From: Candidatus Thiodiazotropha taylori
Lineage (GTDB): Bacteria; Pseudomonadota; Gammaproteobacteria; Chromatiales; Chromatiaceae
Direction of reading: 5' to 3'
Assembly: GCA_019100305.1 (NCBI GenBank)
Contig: JAHRHW010000076.1
Span: forward strand, 1 to 13,516
Length of the DNA: 13,516 nucleotides
Positions within the stretch are counted from its first letter, which is position 1; the number at the start of each line of letters is the position of its first letter. A program made the position numbers and the translations under genes. Below are positions 1 to 6,318 of this stretch, in pieces. The notes under the pieces are model-generated. The model did not search any database, was not told the DNA's origin, and worked only from the letters and a program-made list of their open reading frames with translations.

Positions 1-123
1 GAAAATGCCACCCAGAGCGCGCTCGACTACAGCTGGAACTGCCTGCAGCAGGGGTACCGCACCGGCCGCTGTCAATCAATACCAAACCGCTGGTTTGAAA
101 CCCATTCAAACAACAATCAATGA
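1..123 (+). CDS. thiD: ThiD C-terminus (hydroxymethylpyrimidine/HMP-phosphate kinase), 5' end outside window
   Basis: Frame 1 is open from the first base and ends at TGA 121-123, giving 40 residues. The tail contains ALDYSWNCLQQGYRTG followed by SIPNRWF. This matches the usual ThiD ending (an alpha helix with a YTW-x-SL-like stretch, GYR-x-G, then IPNRLF). ThiD phosphorylates hydroxymethylpyrimidine to the pyrophosphate that ThiE condenses with the thiazole phosphate. The stop overlaps the thiE start as ATGA (120-123), so the two genes are probably translationally coupled. Only the C-terminus is visible, so the call rests on this short motif plus the thiE neighbour. No catalytic residue can be checked. 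Confidence 0.8.
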   Translation, partial: ENATQSALDYSWNCLQQGYRTGRCQSIPNRWFETHSNNNQ

Positions 124-776
124 CCGACTCAGACAGATACCAAGGACTCTATGCCATCACCGATAGCAGGCTTTGCCCGTCAGACCGAATTCTGCAACAG
201 GTGGAATCGGCGCTGGCCGGTGGCGCACGGATCATCCAATACCGGGACAAGCGCCAGGAGAGGGCCGATTCTGCAGGGCAGGTGCGTGAAATGCTCAAGC
301 TGTGCGAACGAGCCAATGCCCTGCTGATCATCAACGATGACATTGAGCTGGCTCTGGCCACCAAAGCCCACGGGGTCCATCTCGGGCGTGAGGATGCCAC
401 CCTGTCAGAAGCCAGGGAACGGCTTGGCCCGACAGCGGTGATCGGTGTCTCATGCTACAACCGACTGGAGCTGGCCAGGGAAGCGGCAGAGATGGGTGCC
501 GATTACGTCGCCTTTGGGCGCTTCTTCCCATCCCGTACAAAACCCGATGCGGTATCGGCGGATCCCGAGCTGCTGCTATCCGCCAGACAGACAATTCGCA
601 AACCACTGGTTGCCATCGGCGGCATTAGCCATGAGAATGGCGCCCAACTAATCGCCGCGGGTGCCGATATGCTGGCCGTCATCGAGGCTGTCTTCGGACA
701 ACCGGATATCGAGGCAGCAAGCCGTCGCCTGAGCGCCCTATTTTCGTCGCAGGAGAACAATAATGAGCCGTTCTGA
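120..776 (+). CDS. thiE: Thiamine-phosphate synthase ThiE
   Basis: A 218-residue TIM-barrel protein of normal family length. ThiE joins HMP-pyrophosphate and thiazole phosphate to make thiamin monophosphate in the cytoplasm. Visible family motifs are IQYRDK (39-44, pyrophosphate-binding strand), INDD (71-74), GVHLGREDA (85-93, Mg-binding Asp), the loop FGRFFPSRTK (132-141) and VAIGGIS (164-170, thiazole phosphate site). The ATG at 120 is chosen because it overlaps the thiD stop by 4 bases. There is no clear Shine-Dalgarno before it, which fits coupling. The 3' end overlaps hemL by 14 bases in another frame. The gene order thiD-thiE-hemL is common in gammaproteobacteria. Confidence 0.96.
   Translation: MTDSDRYQGLYAITDSRLCPSDRILQQVESALAGGARIIQYRDKRQERADSAGQVREMLKLCERANALLIINDDIELALATKAHGVHLGREDATLSEARERLGPTAVIGVSCYNRLELAREAAEMGADYVAFGRFFPSRTKPDAVSADPELLLSARQTIRKPLVAIGGISHENGAQLIAAGADMLAVIEAVFGQPDIEAASRRLSALFSSQENNNEPF
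751..755 (+). promoter_or_regulatory. Strong Shine-Dalgarno of hemL inside the end of thiE
   Basis: AGGAG lies 7 bases before the ATG at 763. It fixes the hemL start inside the last codons of thiE and gives hemL its own ribosome entry despite the 14-base overlap. Confidence 0.8.
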
Positions 777-2049
777 GGAACTCTTTGGTCGTGCAAAGCA
801 ACACATCCCGGGAGGTGTAAACTCACCGGTCAGAGCCTTTAACGGGGTTGGTGGAGACCCGGTATTCGTCGACTGTGCCGCAGGCCCCTATCTCTACGAT
901 CCGGACGGCAAGCGTTACATCGACTATGTGGGATCCTGGGGACCGATGATTCTTGGCCACTCCCACCACGACGTAATTGAAGCGGTCGCCTCGGTGATCA
1001 ACAAAGGGCTCAGCTTCGGCGCTCCAACCGAACTGGAAACGCAGATGGCCGACCGGGTCTGTGAGCTGGTCCCGAGCATGGAGCTGGTACGCATGGTCAG
1101 CTCTGGCACCGAAGCCACCATGTCTGCCATCCGCCTGGCCAGAGGATTCACAGGCCGCGACAAAATCGTCAAATTCGAGGGTTGTTACCACGGCCACTCC
1201 GACTCCCTGCTGGTCAAGGCCGGTTCCGGCATGCTGACCCTGGGCGAACCGTCATCACCCGGCGTTCCCGCCAGTCTGGCGGAACACACTCTGACCCTCA
1301 CCTATAACAACAGCGAACAGGTTAGAGATGCCTTTAAGCAGTATGGTGAGCAGATCGCGGCAATCATCGTGGAACCGGTGGCGGGCAATATGAACTGCAT
1401 CCCACCAAAAGCCGGCTTCCTGCAAACCCTGCGGGAGGTCTGTGACCAATATGGCGCTGTGCTGATCTTCGACGAGGTGATGACCGGCTTTCGGGTTGCC
1501 CTCGGCGGTGCGCAGGCGGTATACGGCATCAAACCGGACCTGACCACCCTTGGCAAGGTTATCGGTGGTGGTATGCCGGTCGGGGCCTTTGGCGGCAGAC
1601 TCGACATCATGCAACAGATCGCACCACTGGGGCCGGTCTATCAGGCCGGCACCCTGTCCGGCAATCCAGTCGCCATGACGGCAGGCCTGAAGACCCTGGA
1701 ACTGATCTCCGAGCCGGGTTTTTATGATCGACTTTCGGACAAGGTTGAAAAGTTGCTATCCGGCATAATGGCAGAAGCCGAAAGCGCCGGTATCCCGCTG
1801 GCGGAAAACCATGTGGGTGGCATGTTCGGCCTGTTTTTCACCGAGCAGGAAAAGGTCAACGACTTCCAGGGCGCCATGGCCTGCGACCAGAATCGCTTCA
1901 AAGCCTTTTACCACGCCATGCTCGATCGGGGCATCTACCTTGCACCATCCGCATTCGAGGCCGGTTTCGTCTCCGAGGCCCATTCCGAAGAGGATCTGAA
2001 AGCCACCATCGAGGCGGCCGCTGACTCTTTCCGCAGCCTTGCCGGGTAA
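763..2049 (+). CDS. hemL: Glutamate-1-semialdehyde 2,1-aminomutase HemL
   Basis: A 428-residue PLP-dependent class III aminotransferase fold, the standard length. It converts glutamate-1-semialdehyde to 5-aminolevulinate, the second dedicated step of the C5 tetrapyrrole pathway. Seen directly: the N-terminal start SRSEELFGRAKQHIPGGVNSPVRAF, split here only by length limits as SRSEELF..IPGGVNSPVRAF; SSGTEATMSAIRLAR (PLP phosphate contact); FEGCYHGH; FDEVMTGFR (cofactor Asp); and TLGKVIGGGMPVGAFGG with Lys265 (codon 1555-1557) as the expected Schiff-base lysine, the same position as in E. coli. Start is set by AGGAG at 751-755. It follows thiE in an operon and is followed after 2 bases by a small lipoprotein gene. 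Confidence 0.98.
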   Translation: MSRSEELFGRAKQHIPGGVNSPVRAFNGVGGDPVFVDCAAGPYLYDPDGKRYIDYVGSWGPMILGHSHHDVIEAVASVINKGLSFGAPTELETQMADRVCELVPSMELVRMVSSGTEATMSAIRLARGFTGRDKIVKFEGCYHGHSDSLLVKAGSGMLTLGEPSSPGVPASLAEHTLTLTYNNSEQVRDAFKQYGEQIAAIIVEPVAGNMNCIPPKAGFLQTLREVCDQYGAVLIFDEVMTGFRVALGGAQAVYGIKPDLTTLGKVIGGGMPVGAFGGRLDIMQQIAPLGPVYQAGTLSGNPVAMTAGLKTLELISEPGFYDRLSDKVEKLLSGIMAEAESAGIPLAENHVGGMFGLFFTEQEKVNDFQGAMACDQNRFKAFYHAMLDRGIYLAPSAFEAGFVSEAHSEEDLKATIEAAADSFRSLAG

Positions 2050-2051
2050 CC

Positions 2052-2255
2052 ATGGTCCGTCTGCCACTTGCATTGATCCTGATCCAGCTCGGTGGCTGCT
2101 CCACCGAGCGGGCGAAACTGGTGACTTACGAGGCACTGGAATCCCATCGCCACCGGCAGTGTATGGAGCAGCTGGACAGCAGGGCCTGCGACGAGCAAAA
2201 GCAGAGTTACCAGGAGTATCAGAAGGAGCGTGAACAGCATCTGCAGACTGAATAG
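2052..2255 (+). CDS. Small putative lipoprotein, unknown function
   Basis: A 67-residue protein starting 2 bases after the hemL stop. The N-terminus is a short Arg-Leu start followed by a hydrophobic stretch (residues 4-14) and LGGC with Cys16, which fits a lipobox (L-x-x-C), so the mature form would begin at a lipidated Cys16. The remaining 51 residues are hydrophilic, rich in Glu, Gln and Arg and probably helical, with two more cysteines (Cys37, Cys46) nine residues apart that could form a disulfide in the periplasm. No family is recognised. The tight spacing suggests translation coupled to hemL. The signal sequence is short with a single early positive charge, so export is likely but not certain. 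The start ATG has only a weak ribosome site. Confidence 0.7.
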   Translation: MVRLPLALILIQLGGCSTERAKLVTYEALESHRHRQCMEQLDSRACDEQKQSYQEYQKEREQHLQTE

Positions 2256-2290
2256 CCACCGATTAAGCCACCAGCAGGACTTGAAAAGCG

Positions 2291-4270
2291 ATGGGTGAAC
2301 TGTTCGGCGCCCTGCTGACCTGGATTGGGGATAATCCCTTTTGGGCCGGCCTGTCCGTGTTCTTAGTGGCCTTTTCCGAATCTGTGGCAATCGTCGGCCT
2401 GTTGGTCCCCGGTGTGATCGCCATGTTCGGCTATGGCGCACTCATCGCCACCGGCACACTGCAGTTTTGGCCTGTTTTCTGGTGGGCGGTGGCTGGCGCG
2501 ATTGCCGGTGACAGCCTCAGTTTCTGGCTCGGCCGACACTACCAGAATGGCCTGCGACAGATATGGCCGTTCAGCCGATACCCCGAAACCCTCCACAGAG
2601 GCATCAGATTCTTCGAGAAATATGGCGGCAAGAGCGTTGCCATTGGCCGCTTCTTCGGACCGGTGAGAGCGATCATTCCGTTGGTGGCGGGGATGATGGG
2701 CATGAAGCCGATGCGCTTTCTGCTCGCCAACATCAGCTCGGCGCTGGTGTGGGCGCCAGCCTATCTGCTGCCTGGCATCGTTTTCGGCGCCTCCCTTGAG
2801 CTCGCCTCTGAGGTCACCTTCAGACTGGTGATTCTGCTGCTGTTGATACTGGCATTGGCCTGGGGGCTGTTCAAGCTGGCTCACACCCTGTTCCGCCTGC
2901 TGCAGCCCCATGCCAGGGATATCGTCCAGTGGGGCTTCGACTGGGGACAGCGCCACCGGGGATTCCGCGCCATTTCAGCAGCGCTGGCGGATCCCGATCA
3001 TCCTGAAGCCAAAGGCCTGGCCTTTCTCGCCACCTTGCTGTTGCTCGCCACCCTGCTGTTCATGTTACTGCTCGGCGCAATGGTCGGCGGCACACTGATG
3101 CAATCCGTCAACGAGATTATCCACAATGGTCTGCAGAGTCTGCGCACCCCCTGGGGCGACCAGTTCATCTATCTGTTGACCAGCCTGGGCGACCTCTCCA
3201 CCATCATCATCGTTGCTGTTGTGTCTGCCATCCTGTTGATCCTGCAAGGCCACTATCGCACGCTCAACTACCTGCTCGCCGCGATCGGTTTCGGCATTCT
3301 TGCACCGTTGTTGTTGAAGTACGGGTTGCAGATCCCCCGCCCAGAGTCAGCCCCTTCAACCCTGGGCCCCTGGTCCTTTCCCAGCGCCCATGTGTTACGC
3401 ACTATCACACTGTATGGGTTTCTCTCGATCATGGTTGCCAGAGGCTTGAGTCACGACTGGCGCTGGCTGCCCTACAGCATCGCCACCGCCCTGGTTGGGG
3501 CGGTTGCTCTGTCGAGACTCTACCTGGGGGTTCACTGGTTAACCGACGTTTTGGGCAGCATAACCCTTGGGCTGGCCTGGATTGCCCTGCTTGGTATCGC
3601 CTATGCCCGCCATGTCAGCGTGGAATCCCGCCATTTCGCCATCGTTGTCGCCAGCCTGACAACACTGGCCCTCTACCTCACTTTCCAGAGCTTGCAGTTG
3701 CCGGAAAAGCTGGAGCCCTACCAGCAACAGGCCACAACCAATCAGATCGAATCTCAGTCAGCGTGGCGCTCCGGGCAACTGAATATCCCGACCCACCGGC
3801 ACGACATACGGGGTGAGGGCAACCACCCATTGAATCTGCAATATGTCGGTGACCTGCAGATCCTGCAGCAACAGTTGCAGCGCCAGGGCTGGCAATCCGC
3901 TGAGATGCTCGACTGGAGCAACGCGTTAAAACTTCTCTCCCCCAGCACTCCGCTAACCGGGCTTCCACTTCTGCCCCATGTACATGATGCCCGACATGAG
4001 GCGTTGGTGATGGCAAAAAACCTCAACACCGACAGACGCTTAGTGATGCGCCTATGGAAAACCGAGGTTTCCATCGACTCCCCTGACAAACCGCTGTATG
4101 TGGGAAATGTCTCGAGCCAACAGGCCGATATCTCTTTTGGCATGCTGGTGGTTCCAAGAACAGAAACGGATTTTCAGCTGGCGAGAACCCGGTTTCTGGA
4201 GGATCAAAAGTCAGTTGAAGGAATCAGCCATTTTTCAACACCGGGAACGGTCTTGCTGTTTGTCAATTAG
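2291..4270 (+). CDS. DedA-PAP2-LssY_C fusion membrane protein
   Basis: A 659-residue multi-pass inner-membrane protein with three parts. Residues about 1-200 form a DedA (SNARE-associated) domain with the family's key residues Glu30 (in AFSESVAIVG), Asp74 (GDSLSFWLGR) and Arg120/Arg126 (IGRFFGPVR). Residues about 245-440 form a PAP2 acid-phosphatase domain with all three motifs: Lys343-x6-Arg350-Pro351, PSAH (364-367, Ala replacing the usual Gly) and Ser408-Arg409-x5-His415-x3-Asp419. Residues about 470-659 are soluble and resemble LssY C-terminal domains. DedA proteins include undecaprenyl-phosphate flippases, and PAP2 enzymes include undecaprenyl-pyrophosphate phosphatases, so a role in lipid-carrier recycling is plausible; this is inference. 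It lies 35 bases after the lipoprotein gene and may share its transcript. Other lipid phosphates are possible substrates. Confidence 0.9.
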   Translation: MGELFGALLTWIGDNPFWAGLSVFLVAFSESVAIVGLLVPGVIAMFGYGALIATGTLQFWPVFWWAVAGAIAGDSLSFWLGRHYQNGLRQIWPFSRYPETLHRGIRFFEKYGGKSVAIGRFFGPVRAIIPLVAGMMGMKPMRFLLANISSALVWAPAYLLPGIVFGASLELASEVTFRLVILLLLILALAWGLFKLAHTLFRLLQPHARDIVQWGFDWGQRHRGFRAISAALADPDHPEAKGLAFLATLLLLATLLFMLLLGAMVGGTLMQSVNEIIHNGLQSLRTPWGDQFIYLLTSLGDLSTIIIVAVVSAILLILQGHYRTLNYLLAAIGFGILAPLLLKYGLQIPRPESAPSTLGPWSFPSAHVLRTITLYGFLSIMVARGLSHDWRWLPYSIATALVGAVALSRLYLGVHWLTDVLGSITLGLAWIALLGIAYARHVSVESRHFAIVVASLTTLALYLTFQSLQLPEKLEPYQQQATTNQIESQSAWRSGQLNIPTHRHDIRGEGNHPLNLQYVGDLQILQQQLQRQGWQSAEMLDWSNALKLLSPSTPLTGLPLLPHVHDARHEALVMAKNLNTDRRLVMRLWKTEVSIDSPDKPLYVGNVSSQQADISFGMLVVPRTETDFQLARTRFLEDQKSVEGISHFSTPGTVLLFVN

Positions 4271-4274
4271 GCGA

Positions 4275-4291
4275 CTCCAGATCACCTGGAG
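4275..4291 (+). terminator. Possible weak hairpin terminator after the DedA-PAP2 gene
   Basis: CTCCAG (4275-4280) and CTGGAG (4286-4291) form a perfect 6-bp stem with a 5-base loop, starting 5 bases after the stop codon. There is no U-tract behind it, so intrinsic termination would be weak. It may only protect the 3' end. Confidence 0.3.
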
Positions 4292-4318
4292 CAGGTTAGG
4301 ACTTATTACTGCAAACAC

Positions 4319-4338
4319 CTGAAATTAAAGAATTTCAG
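4319..4338. promoter_or_regulatory. Perfect AT-rich palindrome upstream of the sensory operon promoter
   Basis: CTGAAATT (4319-4326) and AATTTCAG (4331-4338) are perfect 8-base inverted arms around AAAG. It sits about 60 bases upstream of the -35 element (centre near -104 to the predicted start) and has no U-tract, so an operator or activator site is more likely than a terminator. Function is inferred. Confidence 0.4.
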
Positions 4339-4398
4339 AATCTCAAACCATCAGAGCTCAGGTACTGCGGCGATTAAAGCTAACACTGCAACTGCCGA

Positions 4399-4426
4399 TT
4401 AACAAAGAAGCCGAAGGAATTATAAT
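4399..4426 (+). promoter_or_regulatory. Sigma70-type promoter of the sensory operon
   Basis: TTAACA at 4399-4404 (5 of 6 to the -35 consensus) and TATAAT at 4421-4426 (perfect -10) are separated by 16 bases. Transcription would start near 4433, leaving a leader of about 30 bases before the GTG at 4462. The 191-base gap 4271-4461 is visibly AT-richer than the genes around it and has stops in all forward frames, so it reads as a true regulatory gap. Confidence 0.7.
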
Positions 4427-4461
4427 TACCAATAGAGATTTATTTAAGCGTAGGCATTAAC

Positions 4462-6318
4462 GTGATCCCTGCTTTAACCACAACCAGACTAGCCATGGCG
4501 ATCAGGTCACTCAGCCTACTACTATGCCTACTGATCATCAGCCCCAACACCTGGGCTGTTGCTGACGATGTCCGCATCGGCGTGCTGGCCAAGCGAGGCT
4601 ATGAGAAAAGCCATCAACGCTGGGATGCAACCGCTGCCTACCTGTCGGAACAACTGCCGGAGTACAACTTCACCATCATCCCGATGGGTTTTGACGATAT
4701 CCCGATCATCGTGAAAAACCAACTGGTCGATTTTGTCATCGTCAACTCCGGGATCTACGTCGATCTGTCAGTCAGCTATGGCGCACGACGCATCCTCACA
4801 CTGGTCAATGAACTCTCATCCGAATATGGCAGCTCAAAATTCGGCAGTGTTATTTTCACCCAGGCCGGCAATACGGAAATCAATACCCTGGCCGATCTGA
4901 AAAACCAGCGGGTAGCCGCTGTCCACTCCACCTCGTTAGGCGGTTGGAATATGGCTCAACGGGAACTGATGTCTGCTGATCTGGACCGCTGGGACTTCGC
5001 CTCACTGATGTTCCTGAATACCCATGATGCGGTAGTCAATGCCATTCTGCAGCGCAAAGCCGATGCAGGCGTTGTCAGGACGGACACCCTTGAGAGGATG
5101 TCCAATGAGGGTCTGCTGGAGATCGCCCACCTGCGGGTACTTTCACCCAAGGAGTTCAGCCAGTTTCCCTACCTGATCAGTACACCTCTCTACCCGGAGT
5201 GGCCACTGGCGATGTTGTCACACACACCTCTGGAACTGGCTCGCAACGTGGCCATCACTCTGTTGAGCATGCCTACGGATCATCCGGCGTTAAGCGATGC
5301 CCGTATCCTCGGCTGGACTATCCCGGAGAACTATCAACCGGTGGACGATCTGTTGAGACTGCTTTCACTGCCGCCCTATGACATGCAGTTTGATGAACAA
5401 TTTTTCAAAAGCCTGATGCAACATTGGTATTGGTATCTGTTGACGCTGATCGTACTGCTATCCCTTGCCATCCTGAGCTTCAGGATCATTCGCCTCAATC
5501 GCAGCCTCTCCGAACACAAAACCACTCTGGAACTCAGCCGCGAAGCCCAGTTGGCCACATTTGAAAAAGCGGCGGTAGGATTAGCCCATGTCACGCCATC
5601 CGGGCGTTTTTTGCAGATGAACCAGAAACTCTGCGATATCATTTCGCTCGATAAGCAGCAGCTGCAGGATATCAACCTGAAAGACATTCTCTATAGCAGT
5701 GATCTTCCGACCTGCATCAAAGCAATCGACCAACTCTGCAAAAACAAGCTCTCCAGTACCTCGTTGCAACTGCGTATCAACTGCTCCAATGAGCTAAAGA
5801 AATGGATCCAGCTCTCCCTCTCTACAAAACCGGATGCCAACAACGAAGTCGACTACCTGGTCGCGGTAATCGATGACATCGATCAATACAAAAAGCTCGA
5901 AGCGCAAAGTCATCTCGCTCAACAACAGAAAGAGCTGATTCTCAACATCGCCGGCGATGGCATCATCGGCCTCGATAGTGAAGCCAGGTATACATTCGTC
6001 AATCCAGCGGCTGCACAACTGCTGGGATACGAAGCCGAAGAGATGATCGGAGAAGAGTGTCGCAGCCTGGGCAACCACTCCAGTGCGGAGAACATTGATA
6101 CAATTTCCGGCCAATCACCAATTCTGGATGTGCTAAAGAGCGGTGAGACCCGTCACGGGGAAAGGGACACCATTTGGAACAAGGATGGCAAACCACTGCA
6201 GGTCGAATATACCAGTACACCGATCATGAAGGGTGACATGGTAGACGGAGCAGTCATCGTTCTTCATTCACTGACCACTGATCAGCCACAATCCGAATCG
6301 CCACAAGCGGCCCCATGA
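4462..6318 (+). CDS. PhnD-like periplasmic sensor with two PAS domains and no output domain
   Basis: A 618-residue membrane-anchored sensor. Residues 1-32 are a signal sequence (hydrophobic LSLLLCLLIIS, likely cut after NTWA). Residues about 36-303 form a PhnD-like (phosphate/phosphonate-type) binding domain, opening with VRIGVLAKRG and ending with GWTIPENYQPVDDLL, patterns shared with the periplasmic part of TtrS tetrathionate sensors. One TM helix follows at about 322-344, then PAS1 (about 365-480) and PAS2 (about 488-608). The protein then stops after a polar tail with no kinase, GGDEF or DNA-binding domain. The GTG start is preferred because TAGG lies 7 bases upstream; an in-frame ATG at 4495 lacks a ribosome site but still keeps a signal peptide. 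The next gene overlaps by 4 bases. The ligand cannot be told from sequence. Codon and base use look less GC-rich than in hemL. Confidence 0.88.
   Translation: MIPALTTTRLAMAIRSLSLLLCLLIISPNTWAVADDVRIGVLAKRGYEKSHQRWDATAAYLSEQLPEYNFTIIPMGFDDIPIIVKNQLVDFVIVNSGIYVDLSVSYGARRILTLVNELSSEYGSSKFGSVIFTQAGNTEINTLADLKNQRVAAVHSTSLGGWNMAQRELMSADLDRWDFASLMFLNTHDAVVNAILQRKADAGVVRTDTLERMSNEGLLEIAHLRVLSPKEFSQFPYLISTPLYPEWPLAMLSHTPLELARNVAITLLSMPTDHPALSDARILGWTIPENYQPVDDLLRLLSLPPYDMQFDEQFFKSLMQHWYWYLLTLIVLLSLAILSFRIIRLNRSLSEHKTTLELSREAQLATFEKAAVGLAHVTPSGRFLQMNQKLCDIISLDKQQLQDINLKDILYSSDLPTCIKAIDQLCKNKLSSTSLQLRINCSNELKKWIQLSLSTKPDANNEVDYLVAVIDDIDQYKKLEAQSHLAQQQKELILNIAGDGIIGLDSEARYTFVNPAAAQLLGYEAEEMIGEECRSLGNHSSAENIDTISGQSPILDVLKSGETRHGERDTIWNKDGKPLQVEYTSTPIMKGDMVDGAVIVLHSLTTDQPQSESPQAAP

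Noticed and set aside
1..119. TPP riboswitch upstream of thiE
   Set aside because: The bases before thiE are the coding end of thiD; there is no leader here. Any riboswitch would lie upstream of the window.
2363..2956. 197-residue minus-strand open frame opposite the DedA domain
   Set aside because: Antisense shadow of the DedA coding region; rich in Gln, His and Pro with no family pattern.
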